This document shows positions 48,366-56,719 of a stretch of DNA of 64,000 nt, in pieces. The stretch's first letter is position 1; the number at the start of each line of letters is the position of its first letter. This DNA comes from Chloroflexota bacterium (GTDB taxonomy: Bacteria > Chloroflexota > Anaerolineae > Anaerolineales > UBA11579), in the NCBI GenBank assembly GCA_016191875.1, contig JACPVG010000031.1, positions 37,460-101,459 of the forward strand, read 5' to 3'. The position numbers and the translations under genes are program-made. The notes under the pieces were generated by a model, which was not told the origin of the DNA, made no database searches, and worked only from the letters and a program-made list of their open reading frames with translations.

Positions 48366-49853
48366 TCAGGGTTGGAAATCGAATTCGGGGGCGTCGCGCC
48401 GCAGCCAGAACGTATAGATTCCCCGAACAGCCACTTGCGTATAGCCAGGCACGGCGCGAATCGTTTCTGAACTGGCGATCATGAGGGCGGGCATTTCGCA
48501 GCGGGTGTTGCCTTCATCCGGCCGGCGGGTGTCGTAGCGGCCATCCACCCTTTGCTGCATGCGCAGGCAAATGGCCTCCGGGTTCTCAAGGAGGAAGGCG
48601 GGCGCGCCATGGCCGTAGAACCCGACGGCCTCGCCCGGATGCTGTTCAAGATAGCGGTTGGCAAGGGCGGCGGTCTCCACTTCGCCTAACGAATAATCAT
48701 CATAGACGGGTGTCTCAATCACCATCATCAGAGCGGTGACGGCCACCAGCCCGACCAGGGCCAGCCGCAGCCAGCGGCGCGGCATGTGCTCCAGCAGGGC
48801 TTCAATGCCCAGCATGGCCACGACGATGGCTGCCAGGTAGAAGTAGCCCATCGTACGGTTGGGGGGTATATAGAGATTGTAGTGGGTGGAGAGCGTGAGC
48901 ACGAAACCCAGCCCGAAGACCACCAGGAGAGGCAGGCGGGGACGAATCTCCCCGCGCAGGATGGCGATGACGCCCAACACCGTCAGCGCGAACATCAGCG
49001 TACCAAGGAGGGACTGGTAGCCGAAGAGTTCGATGGGGTCATAGCGAGACTGCTGGCGGGCGATGGGCGCGTAGATCGATTCATCCCCCAGGTTGGAGGT
49101 GAGGGTGTGAACGAAGGACTTGGTGATGATGGCAATGCTGGGAAGCGCCAGAACGACGCCAATGACCGCCACGAGGAGATACTTGCGCAACGTATCCCAA
49201 TCCCGCTCCAGGAACGCCAGCAGGCCGTAACCGGCGAAGATGAAGCCCAGGAACCACAAAGAAGGCGGGTGGGTGTAGATGGCGCCCACCACGGCCAGGC
49301 CAATGACCGCCAGGTCGCGGCGGGACCTGGTCTGGCGGTAACGCTCGAAGGCCCACAGTGCCAGCAGGTGCATCAGGACGGCCTGGTTCTCCGGCCAGGT
49401 CTGGCTGGAGCGCCAGACGAAGTAGTATGAGGTCATCGCCAGCAGACCGCCTATGACCGCCGCGCGCCGCCGGCCGGTAAACGCCTGGAGCACAGCATAG
49501 ACCAGCAGGAAATACACGACGCGCTGGAAGATGGTGAAGAAGCGGATGACGGAGTAGGCGTCAATGCCGGTTAAGGTGCTGAACAGATACAGGTTGGAGC
49601 GCAGGACGGTGGGGTACGAATCGGCGGTGGGGGCGGCGCGCAACTGCACCTGGTTGGAGAAGAAGGATTGGGCCTCGCCGAAGCGGCTGTAGAAATAGTG
49701 CCGCCAGGGATCGCGCCCGAACAGGTGGTCGTTGGCGAGCATGGGGTAGATCAGCGCCAGGATGAAGAAGAAAATCAGCAGCGTGAACAGGATATTGGCG
49801 TTGAGCATCCGATCCTGGATCCGGCTCAGGCGGCCCTGCAATGATGTGGGCAT
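48366..49853 (-). CDS. Polytopic membrane protein, GT39/GT-C-like
   Basis: A 495-residue protein with about 11-12 helices. The loop after helix 1 reads ANDHLFGRDPWRHYFYSRFGEA, with the Asp-rich pattern expected near the catalytic site of GT-C glycosyltransferases. Helical segments follow to about residue 390, then a C-terminal outside domain of about 100 residues (YLEQHPGEAVGFYGHGAPAFLLENPEAICLRMQQR). GAGGAG precedes the ATG. It shares a promoter region with the divergent GT2 gene. The substrate is unknown. Confidence 0.65.
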   Translation of the reverse strand: MPTSLQGRLSRIQDRMLNANILFTLLIFFFILALIYPMLANDHLFGRDPWRHYFYSRFGEAQSFFSNQVQLRAAPTADSYPTVLRSNLYLFSTLTGIDAYSVIRFFTIFQRVVYFLLVYAVLQAFTGRRRAAVIGGLLAMTSYYFVWRSSQTWPENQAVLMHLLALWAFERYRQTRSRRDLAVIGLAVVGAIYTHPPSLWFLGFIFAGYGLLAFLERDWDTLRKYLLVAVIGVVLALPSIAIITKSFVHTLTSNLGDESIYAPIARQQSRYDPIELFGYQSLLGTLMFALTVLGVIAILRGEIRPRLPLLVVFGLGFVLTLSTHYNLYIPPNRTMGYFYLAAIVVAMLGIEALLEHMPRRWLRLALVGLVAVTALMMVIETPVYDDYSLGEVETAALANRYLEQHPGEAVGFYGHGAPAFLLENPEAICLRMQQRVDGRYDTRRPDEGNTRCEMPALMIASSETIRAVPGYTQVAVRGIYTFWLRRDAPEFDFQP

Positions 49854-49874
49854 GGTCTGTGGTCTCCTCGCGGG

Positions 49875-49883
49875 GTATTATAC
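49875..49883. promoter_or_regulatory. Overlapping divergent -10 elements
   Basis: The palindromic 9-mer GTATTATAC gives TATAAT on the minus strand (49877-49882) and TATTAT on the plus strand (49876-49881). It serves the leftward GT-C-like gene and the rightward GT2 gene, so only one polymerase can occupy it at a time. The GT2 ATG is at 49891, 9 nt after TATTAT. Confidence 0.6.
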
Positions 49884-49890
49884 AGCCCGA

Positions 49891-51018
49891 ATGAAATTGA
49901 AGCCCTTGAATCCCATCCCCGGCGGCCTGGACGTGGTCGTGATCGGCCGGAACGAAGCCCGGCATCTGCCGCGCGTCCTGGCGGCCGTCCGCCTGAGCGT
50001 TGAACGGCTGAAGGCTCGCTATAGCATTCGGGTTGAAATCCATTACATCGACAGCGGTTCGACCGACGATTCGGCCGACGTCGCTGCTGCCCAGGGGGCG
50101 CGCGTATGGCAGGCCCACCCGGATTACCACACGGCGGCCAACGGCCGGGCCAGCGGGCTGGCGCTCACGGAAGGCGAGTTTGTTTTCCTGCTGGATGGCG
50201 ACTGTGAAGTGCACCCGGACTGGCTGGCTGTGGGGCTAGACTACCTGCTGGCGCACCCACGTGTGGGCGGGGTGGGCGGACTGGGCGATTCTGTGCGTCA
50301 GGTGGGGGGACGTGCGGTGCGGGTGCGCGACCGGCGAAGCACGCCGCCGGAGGGCGCGGAGGTTTACGATCACATCGGCACGGGCGGGCACGGCTTCCTG
50401 GCGCGGCGGGCGGCCCTGGAGCAGGCCGGGGGCTACGAAGTCGCCCAGACCGCCCAGGAAGAGGCGCTGTTGTACTGCAAGATGAGGGGACACGGCTGGG
50501 CGGTGCGGCGGCTGGGCGCGCCGATGATGACGCATCTGGACGACGACCTGGAAAGCGCCGGACGCGGCTTGGGCAAACTCCGCGGACTGGTCTTGCGCAA
50601 CGCGATGAGCATGGGGACGACGATGCGCCACGCGCTGCTGGAGGCAAGGGTAGGGCCGCAGATCCTGGCGTTCTACCGGCTGCAACTGGCGCATGGGTTG
50701 TGGCTGCTCACGGCGGGCGGCCTGCTGGCCGTGACATTCCTGGCGAATAGCGGAGGGTCGGGATGGGCGGCGGGATTGCTGACCGCCTTTTATGCGGGAT
50801 ACCTCTACCGTCGCAAGCAGAGTGTACTGCTGACGATTACGGCGCTGCCCCTGCTTACGGTCTACGTGGTGGGCATCTGCATGGGTTTTGCGCTGAACCG
50901 GCCGCGCACCGATTGGGGGGTTCAAAACACGCCGGAGTACCGGGCGGTGGTTGCGAAGAACCGCGCAATTCCCGATTCCAAGCAGGGGCGACCGCAGGTT
51001 GCCCCTGCGCGACATTAA
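49891..51018 (+). CDS. Family 2 glycosyltransferase
   Basis: A 375-residue GT-A enzyme. The nucleotide-sugar domain (about 8-240) has VVVIGRNEARHLPRVLAAV, VEIHYIDSGSTDDSADVAAA, the metal site FLLDGDCEVHPDW and GTGGHGFLARRAAL. Two to three C-terminal helices (about 262-345) anchor it in the membrane. It transfers sugar onto a lipid or glycan acceptor. The last dozen codons (QGRPQVAPARH) are made from a copy of the palindromic repeat at 26025, so the native C-terminus may have been altered. Confidence 0.88.
   Translation: MKLKPLNPIPGGLDVVVIGRNEARHLPRVLAAVRLSVERLKARYSIRVEIHYIDSGSTDDSADVAAAQGARVWQAHPDYHTAANGRASGLALTEGEFVFLLDGDCEVHPDWLAVGLDYLLAHPRVGGVGGLGDSVRQVGGRAVRVRDRRSTPPEGAEVYDHIGTGGHGFLARRAALEQAGGYEVAQTAQEEALLYCKMRGHGWAVRRLGAPMMTHLDDDLESAGRGLGKLRGLVLRNAMSMGTTMRHALLEARVGPQILAFYRLQLAHGLWLLTAGGLLAVTFLANSGGSGWAAGLLTAFYAGYLYRRKQSVLLTITALPLLTVYVVGICMGFALNRPRTDWGVQNTPEYRAVVAKNRAIPDSKQGRPQVAPARH
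50982..51008. repeat. Palindromic repeat copy inside the 3' end of the GT2 gene
   Basis: Arms GCAGGGGCGACC (50982-50993) and GGTTGCCCCTGC (50997-51008) have loop GCA. It is the same as the core of 26025-26057 except for one G-U type change. It overlaps the final codons of the GT2 gene, 10 nt before its stop. Confidence 0.75.
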
Positions 51019-51061
51019 TTGTCCGGGTGACCACTCCTTGATTGGGTGTATCGGGCCGGTT

Positions 51062-52282
51062 TCATGGGCTGGCACCCATGAAGTCGAGGGCGTACTGGGC
51101 ATCGAAGGAATAGATGTTGGCCCAATAGGCGCGGCGGAAGGCTTCGATGGCGCGGTTATTATCGCCGAGGCGGTAGTAACCCCAGCCCTGCCACAGGTTG
51201 GCCTCTTCGCTGTTGGGGGTGATCTGCAGGGCGTAGTCCACGATGGCGAAGAGGTCGTCCAGCCGGTTGGTCTGGAAATAGGCGTGGAACGGCCCGAACT
51301 GGTAGCGCAGCATGCGCTGGGGCAGGCCGAGGGCGCGGGCCTGGTCGTAGGCCTCGGCGGCCTCCCCGTAGCGCTCGAAGTACACCAGGTTGCTGCCCAG
51401 ATTGAACCAGGCGAAGGCGTTTTCGGGGTCGGCTTGAGTTGCGGCCTGGCTGGCCTCCAGAGCGCGCTGGCGGTTGGCGTCGGCGTCCCAATCCGGACCG
51501 AGGATTTCCACGACGGCCGCTTCCTGGCCCGGCAGGTACAGAAAGATGTAGACGTAATTGAACTGCTCCCAGCCTTCCAGCAGCCTGGCGTAGGTGACGC
51601 GGCGGTCCGGCCCCAGGAATGTGTCCTGGGCGGTGAAGGTCTGGGCGTCGTCGTCGTAGCCGGTGAGCAGCAGATAGTGGCCGGACCAGTGGTCGTCGTC
51701 CGGCCAGTAGGTTTCTTCCAGATAGGTGCCTTCTTCGATCATGATGGGCAGGCCGCCGGCGATGAAACGCTTGAGCGTTTCAAGGTTGCCGCCGACACGG
51801 TACTGGGTGTTCAGCCAGCCGGTGTAATTGCGCGCCCAGTAGGCGAGTTCCTCGACGTTGACGTTGCGGTCGGCGCTTTCGGGCTTGATGATGTCCGAGA
51901 TGTCGTACTGACTGCCTTCCCAGCCGAAGGTGCGGAGGTAGAGGGCCAGGGTGGCCGGGCCGCAGTTGTTGGGCCCCTGCTGCTCCCAGGCGGGCGCGGG
52001 CAACTGAACCGAGGCAGGCAGGGGCGTTGGGGTAGGCGGTATCGCCGTTGGAATTGAATCAACAGGCGTCGGGGTTGCAGCGAGCAGTGGCGTAGCCGTA
52101 GCCGCGGCGACCTGCGGGGCAGCGGTGGGCAGGTTGCCGGGCGGGTCAAGGAACAGGCGCAGGCCGGTGCGGGCGAAGTCGAGCCGCCAGGCGAGGCGGG
52201 AGTTGACGGCGGGTATCTGATAGAGCAGGGCGGCCAGCAGGAGGAAGCCGGCGAACAGAAGCAGGAGGCGGACCAATCGCAT
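51062..52282 (-). CDS. C39-like peptidase with TPR repeats, membrane-anchored
   Basis: A 406-residue protein. An N-terminal anchor (MRLVRLLLLFAGFLLLAALLY) is followed by a Thr/Pro/Ala linker. The papain-like C39 domain (about 105-260) has QQGPNNCGPATLALYLRTFGW with the nucleophile Cys, HWSGHYLLLTGYDDD with His and AQDTFLG with Asp, a complete triad. Residues about 270-400 hold three to four TPR units (NAFAWFNLGSNLVYFERYGEAAEAY, ANLWQGWGYYRLGDNNRAIEAF). It should act outside the membrane on peptide substrates; what they are is unknown. The start ATG at 52282 is 7 nt after TACAAT. Confidence 0.85.
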   Translation of the reverse strand: MRLVRLLLLFAGFLLLAALLYQIPAVNSRLAWRLDFARTGLRLFLDPPGNLPTAAPQVAAATATPLLAATPTPVDSIPTAIPPTPTPLPASVQLPAPAWEQQGPNNCGPATLALYLRTFGWEGSQYDISDIIKPESADRNVNVEELAYWARNYTGWLNTQYRVGGNLETLKRFIAGGLPIMIEEGTYLEETYWPDDDHWSGHYLLLTGYDDDAQTFTAQDTFLGPDRRVTYARLLEGWEQFNYVYIFLYLPGQEAAVVEILGPDWDADANRQRALEASQAATQADPENAFAWFNLGSNLVYFERYGEAAEAYDQARALGLPQRMLRYQFGPFHAYFQTNRLDDLFAIVDYALQITPNSEEANLWQGWGYYRLGDNNRAIEAFRRAYWANIYSFDAQYALDFMGASP

Positions 52283-52295
52283 TGGGGGGATTGTA
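52283..52295 (-). promoter_or_regulatory. Leaderless-type -10 element of the C39-like peptidase gene
   Basis: On the minus strand TACAAT (52290-52295) is followed by 7 nt (a C-run) and the ATG at 52282. Confidence 0.55.
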
Positions 52296-52459
52296 ACAAA
52301 AAGGAGCAAGGGGGCATGGGAGCAAGGGTGAAAAGGCGGATTGGCGAAGCGGCAGGAGATTACCTGGCGCTTCCGTCTTTTACACGGTGTTTACGTTTAC
52401 GTGACGGGGGTATTACACGTCTCCGGTATCGTTGGGGCAACCACTCTTGGAGGTGAGTT

Positions 52460-53245
52460 ATGAAACCCCGTATCCTTCTATCCTTATTGGCCCTGCCGGC
52501 GCTGGTGGCCGCGACTGCCGCGCCGGCGTTGGCGCAGTCGGAGTTCAACATCCTCGACGCATTTGCCGGACACGACAACGTGAATGCATATGTCGAGGGC
52601 GGCGTGCTGGTCATCGAGACGACCGGCTTGCCGGACCATGCCACCCAGCAGGTGAACCCCAACACGCCGCGGGCGGCGGACTACGTCCTTGAACTGCCGC
52701 TCGACCCGGTCTATCTGGCGGCCACGACGCCTACGGGCATGGGCGCCATCGGCGTGATGGTCAACGGAGTGCTGTTCTACAATCCCTACACGGCGGATGG
52801 CATGGATGCCGTCGAGCAGGAGATCTTCGACAACTGCCTCGGCCACGCGGACCAGTTCGGGCGGTATCACTACCACCAGGCGCCGGGCTGCCTGCTGGAC
52901 GGCACGGACGCGCAGCTCATCGGTTTCGCCTTCGACGGATTTCCACTGTATTCGTATACGGACGCGGACGGTTCATGGCCGGCCGACCTGGATGAGTGCA
53001 ATGGGCACTTTGGGGTGACGCCAGAATACCCGCAAGGCATCTACCACTACCATGTGACAGACACATTTCCCTATCTTATCGGCTGCTACCATGGCGAGGT
53101 ACAGCTGAAGAACGTGCAGGAGACGGGTGGAGCGGGCGCGGGCACCGCGGGAGCGCCCGCCGGGCCGCAGGGCGGCCAGGGCGTACCCCCAGCCGGGCCG
53201 GGCGGGAACGCGCACCAGCCGCCGCGGGGTGGGCCGCGGCCCTGA
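52460..53245 (+). CDS. Secreted YHYH-domain protein
   Basis: A 261-residue exported protein. The signal peptide ends ...APALAQ (about residue 26). The YHYH domain (about 60-215) shows GRYHYHQAPGCLLDG, LIGFAFDGFPLYSYTDADG, LDECNGHFGVTPEYPQGIYHYHVTDTFPYLIGCYHGEV, with repeated His that may bind metal. The C-terminus is a Pro/Gly/Ala-rich tail. GGAGGTGA lies 5 nt before the ATG. Members are found widely as secreted proteins of unknown function. A possible -10 TATTAC lies about 45 nt upstream. Confidence 0.88.
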   Translation: MKPRILLSLLALPALVAATAAPALAQSEFNILDAFAGHDNVNAYVEGGVLVIETTGLPDHATQQVNPNTPRAADYVLELPLDPVYLAATTPTGMGAIGVMVNGVLFYNPYTADGMDAVEQEIFDNCLGHADQFGRYHYHQAPGCLLDGTDAQLIGFAFDGFPLYSYTDADGSWPADLDECNGHFGVTPEYPQGIYHYHVTDTFPYLIGCYHGEVQLKNVQETGGAGAGTAGAPAGPQGGQGVPPAGPGGNAHQPPRGGPRP

Positions 53246-53257
53246 AGACAACACCAC

Positions 53258-53331
53258 CTCACGCAAAGAATGCAACGTTCGCCAAGAAAACCGAAGGAAA
53301 CTCCTTTCGCTCTTGGCGAACTTTGCGTGAG
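53258..53331. repeat. Long imperfect hairpin between convergent genes
   Basis: Nested arms: 53258-53268 with 53321-53331 (11 bp), 53278-53287 with 53311-53320 (10 bp), and an inner AAGGA/TCCTT pairing. Together they form a 74-nt hairpin between the rightward YHYH gene and the leftward thrC. The sequence is built of ACGCAAAG/TTCGCCAAGA units, a style of non-coding repeat known from other environmental bacteria. It may act as a bidirectional transcription barrier. Confidence 0.75.
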
Positions 53332-53365
53332 CCAGATTGCCAAGGGAGGCTCTCGCTGATTCGGG

Positions 53366-54532
53366 CTACTGGTATTTCAGCGCGGTGCCGGTATTGAACA
53401 ACACGACGCGCTCGTGCGGTTTGGCCCAGCCCTGGTCCACGAGGACGCGCAGGGCGGCCAGGGTGGCGCCGCCTTCCGGGCAGGCGGCGATGCCTTCGCA
53501 GGTGGCGAAGTCGTAGGCTCCTTCGGTGAGGGTTTCGTCGGAGACGGCGATGGCTGTGCCGTTGCTCTCGTAAAGGGCCTGCATGATGAGGCGGTCGGCG
53601 AAGGATTTGGGCACGCGCAGCCCGCTGGCGATAGTTGTTGCACCTTCCCAGAATTGGTTGGTCCCGGCGCGCTGTTCAAAGGCGCGCGGCACCGGCGCGC
53701 AGCCCTCGGCCTGCACCGCCACCATGCGCGGCATGGCCTCGTTTTTCAGCCAGCCGAGTTCTTTGAGTTCGTGAAACGCTTTCCACATGCCCACCAGGCC
53801 GGTGCCGCCGCCGGTGGGGTAGACGATAACGTCCGGCAGGGTCCAATCGAAGGCTTCGGCCAGTTCGTAGCCCATGACCTTTTTGCCCTCGACCCGGTAA
53901 GGTTCCTTGAAGGTGCTCACGTCCCACCAACCGGGTTCGCTTTCGGCCCGCTGGCGGACGAGCGCGGCGCAGTCGGAAATCAGGCCGTCCACCAGGTGCA
54001 ACTCGGCACCATAGGAACCGGCCTCGATGATGTTGGCGTCGGGCGAGTCGTCGGGCAGGTAGATGGCGGCTTCCAGCCCGGCGCGGGCGGCGTAGGCGGC
54101 CAACGCGCCGCCGGCGTTGCCGGCCGAGGGCACGATGAGGCGCTTTTTTCCAACCTCGACCGCCTTGCTGACGGCGGCGGCCAGCCCGCGGGCCTTAAAG
54201 GTGCCGGTGGGGTTGCTGCTCTCGTCCTTAACGTACAGGCGCTCCATACCCAGGGCGGAGCCCAGCCGCGGCAGGGGCAGCAGCGGGCAGTCGCCTTCGC
54301 CGAGGGTGACGATGTTCGCGGGGTCCAAGACGGGCAGCAGCGCGTGCCAGCGCCACATTCCCCGCACCGCCGCCCTGAGTTCATCGCGGTCGAGCGCCGC
54401 GCGCGCCGCGGCGAGGTCGTAGCGGGCCAGCAGGGGGGTGTTGCAGGATGGGCAAAAAGCCTGCGGCTGAAGATGGTCGTATGTCTCGCCGCAGTGGGAG
54501 CATTCGAGGTGGGCAAGGAAGGAGAAATGCAT
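53366..54532 (-). CDS. thrC: Threonine synthase
   Basis: A 388-residue PLP enzyme converting O-phosphohomoserine to threonine. An N-terminal zinc-ribbon-like segment (CSHCGETYDHLQPQAFCPSC) is followed by the PLP site VKDESSNPTGTFKARGL with the Schiff-base Lys. SAGNAGGALAAYAARAG and VYPTGGGTGLVGMWKAF are the phosphate-binding loops. The ATG at 54532 lies 6 nt after TATACT, so it is probably leaderless. Cystathionine synthases and serine dehydratases share the fold, but the zinc-ribbon N-terminus fits threonine synthase. Confidence 0.92.
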   Translation of the reverse strand: MHFSFLAHLECSHCGETYDHLQPQAFCPSCNTPLLARYDLAAARAALDRDELRAAVRGMWRWHALLPVLDPANIVTLGEGDCPLLPLPRLGSALGMERLYVKDESSNPTGTFKARGLAAAVSKAVEVGKKRLIVPSAGNAGGALAAYAARAGLEAAIYLPDDSPDANIIEAGSYGAELHLVDGLISDCAALVRQRAESEPGWWDVSTFKEPYRVEGKKVMGYELAEAFDWTLPDVIVYPTGGGTGLVGMWKAFHELKELGWLKNEAMPRMVAVQAEGCAPVPRAFEQRAGTNQFWEGATTIASGLRVPKSFADRLIMQALYESNGTAIAVSDETLTEGAYDFATCEGIAACPEGGATLAALRVLVDQGWAKPHERVVLFNTGTALKYQ

Positions 54533-54544
54533 GATTCAAGTATA
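54533..54544 (-). promoter_or_regulatory. Leaderless-type -10 element of thrC
   Basis: On the minus strand TATACT (54539-54544) is followed by 6 nt and the ATG at 54532. Confidence 0.65.
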
Positions 54545-54595
54545 AGGGATGTGTCCTTTTTCGCAATGACGATAAAATAGAGAGTGGAGGAATTC

Positions 54596-55648
54596 ATGGC
54601 AAAGAAGAGATCATCGAAGCACAGCCCGCCCCCTGGTTCTGAATTGCGCGAACTGGAAAGCCATGAGCCGGGGAAAATCCGCGAACAGGTGGTGGCGATG
54701 CTGCAAGGGGACCCTGAAGACCCGGCGCGTGCCCGCATTGAGGTTCGTAAGATCCTGATTTCTGCTTTCGCCAATCCGGATTTCCCCCTATCGGCCCGCA
54801 TCGAAATCGGCAATATCCTCGCAAAGATCGGCGACCCGCGCTTTGACTCACAGTTCTTCCACCTGCCAAAAGACGGCCAACGCGGATTCATTCATGTCGA
54901 TGCCGGGGAATTCGTCATGGGCAGCGACCCCAGCCTCGACGGCCATGCCTATGAAAACGAAGAACCCCGGCACACGGTCACCCTGCCGGAGTACTTCATC
55001 GCCCGCTGGCCGGTGACGGTGGCGCAGTTTCGCGCCTTCGTGCAGGACAGCGGCCACCACCTTGAGAACGAGGACAGCCTGGGTGGGATGAGCAATCACC
55101 CGGTGGGGTGGGTGTATTGGGGCGATGCCCTGGCCTACTGCAACTGGTTGACCGACAAACTACGCGCCTCACACAGCACCCCGCAGGCCTTGTGGGACCG
55201 GCTGAACATCGGCTGGCGCGTGACCCTGCCCAGCGAAGCCGAATGGGAAAAGGCCGCCCGCGGCACCACCGGCCGCATCTACCCGTGGGGCAATGAATTT
55301 GACCCGACTATGGCCAACACGGCCGAAACCGACATCGGCATTCCTACGCCGGTGGGTTGCTTCTGGGCGGGGCGCAGCCCGTTTGATGTGGAGGATGTGA
55401 GCGGCAACGTCTGGGAGTGGACGCGCACCCAGTGGGATGACAATTACGCCTATCCTTATCCCGCCGGGGAATCCGACCGCGCCGAGCGCGAAAACCTTGC
55501 CGCGGCCAGCGCGCCGCATGTGGTGCGCGGTGGTTCCTTCAGCGATGTGTCCTGGAACGCGCGTTGTGCACGCCGGCATGGCCGCAATGTCTACGACCGC
55601 TATGCCAATTATGGGTTCCGGGTCGCTCTATCGCTCCCAGCCGGCTGA
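54596..55648 (+). CDS. Formylglycine-generating-enzyme-like (SUMF1/EgtB/PvdO) protein
   Basis: A 350-residue protein. The N-terminal ~85 residues are helical with a HEAT-like unit (ARIEIGNILAKIGDPRFDS), as often seen before FGE domains in larger signalling proteins. The FGE-like domain (about 90-345) has FIHVDAGEFVMGSDP, HTVTLPEYFIARWPVTVAQF, RVTLPSEAEWEKAARG, SGNVWEWT and VVRGGSFSDVSWNARCARR. Only one of the two oxygen-dependent catalytic Cys is evident. Substrate is unknown. ATG 54596 has GGAGG 5 nt upstream; a GTG four codons earlier (54584) sits 5 nt after TAAAAT and could be a leaderless start. Confidence 0.8.
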   Translation: MAKKRSSKHSPPPGSELRELESHEPGKIREQVVAMLQGDPEDPARARIEVRKILISAFANPDFPLSARIEIGNILAKIGDPRFDSQFFHLPKDGQRGFIHVDAGEFVMGSDPSLDGHAYENEEPRHTVTLPEYFIARWPVTVAQFRAFVQDSGHHLENEDSLGGMSNHPVGWVYWGDALAYCNWLTDKLRASHSTPQALWDRLNIGWRVTLPSEAEWEKAARGTTGRIYPWGNEFDPTMANTAETDIGIPTPVGCFWAGRSPFDVEDVSGNVWEWTRTQWDDNYAYPYPAGESDRAERENLAAASAPHVVRGGSFSDVSWNARCARRHGRNVYDRYANYGFRVALSLPAG

Positions 55649-55741
55649 ACCGAAGGTTTTTCGATGAACAAGACAAAGGCACCACTGCGACAGGCATCTC
55701 GCCTCACCCCTAATCTCCAATAACCAATCCCCAATCAGCCC

Positions 55742-56656
55742 TCAGTTCAACACCTCTACATTCGGCTTCAGCGGGATGCGCTCAATCAGGTCGAGGAAAT
55801 CGGCCTGGGTGATGTCCGGGTCGGGCTTGGGGCACAGGGCGCGCAGCGTGGCTTCCATCACGTTGGTGCCGAACGAGCGGCCTTCGAGGCGCGGGGTGGT
55901 GGTGACGAGAATTCTCACGCCGCGCTTTTGCAGCAGTTCGACGTTCTTGGCGGTAGTGGTATTGGTGACGATCATCTTGCCGGACATGTCGGGCGGCAGG
56001 TAGTGGCGGATCTGAAGGAAATCGCCGGCGATGACATCGGCCTGCTCGTAGTATTTGGGCCACTTGTTTTCAGGCTCCTTCTCCTGCTGGGCGCCGAGCG
56101 GGTAGAACCACATGTAAGGCAGTTGGGTGATGACCGGCAGGAGGATGCCGGCCAAAATGCGCACCGAGCGCAGGCTGCGCATAGGCAAATCCAGGCCAAG
56201 GGCGAACATGAAGTCGCCGAACACGCAATCCACGCCGGCGGCCACCATCGCCTCGGCCATGCCGTAACGGTCAACGGCGTTGGTCTTGAGGCCCTTCATG
56301 CCGCGCAGCGTCTTGCCCTCTTTCTGCAGATGCTCTTCGAGCGCAGCGAAAGCGCGCTTGGCGAGCAGGCCCTTGACGCCGTTGCCGTCGCCCACCTTGC
56401 TGATGCGGATGGCGTTGCGGATGCGCCGGATGTCGCGGAAAACGTAGCGGCGCGGCCCGACCTGCAGATGGAACTCCGCGCCGCCGACCCCGAAGGCGTC
56501 CACTTTGCCGTCCAGTTCGCGGTAACGCTGGACGGCAAGATTGAAATCGCCGTTGGTGCCCTGGCGCGAGATCTCGCATTCTTCGCCAAGGAATTGGACG
56601 TGGGCGGCATGGTCGCGGGATGGGGAACCGACTGAAATCGAGAGGATCTTCTTCAT
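55742..56656 (-). CDS. Conserved protein, sometimes labelled quinate 5-dehydrogenase
   Basis: A 304-residue soluble protein beginning MKKILSISVGSPSRDHAAHV. Two Rossmann-like parts are suggested by VDAFGVGGAEFHLQVGPRRYVFRDI, GMAEAMVAAGVDCVFGDFMF, GKMIVTNTTTAKNVELLQKRGVRILVTTTPRLEGRSFGTNVMEA. Proteins like this carry the name quinate 5-dehydrogenase in some databases, but I see no proof of that activity and no shikimate-pathway neighbour. GAGGAG precedes the ATG, and TACACT (about 30 nt upstream) is a likely -10. Divergent from the GNAT gene. Confidence 0.6.
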   Translation of the reverse strand: MKKILSISVGSPSRDHAAHVQFLGEECEISRQGTNGDFNLAVQRYRELDGKVDAFGVGGAEFHLQVGPRRYVFRDIRRIRNAIRISKVGDGNGVKGLLAKRAFAALEEHLQKEGKTLRGMKGLKTNAVDRYGMAEAMVAAGVDCVFGDFMFALGLDLPMRSLRSVRILAGILLPVITQLPYMWFYPLGAQQEKEPENKWPKYYEQADVIAGDFLQIRHYLPPDMSGKMIVTNTTTAKNVELLQKRGVRILVTTTPRLEGRSFGTNVMEATLRALCPKPDPDITQADFLDLIERIPLKPNVEVLN

Positions 56657-56707
56657 GGCGGCTGTGTCTCCTCATCCCAAGTGTAGCGCAGAATCGGCGC
56701 GCCTGCG

Positions 56708-56719
56708 TATAATCCGAAG
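56708..56719 (+). promoter_or_regulatory. Leaderless-type -10 element of the GNAT gene
   Basis: A perfect TATAAT (56708-56713) lies exactly 6 nt before the ATG at 56720. Confidence 0.7.
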
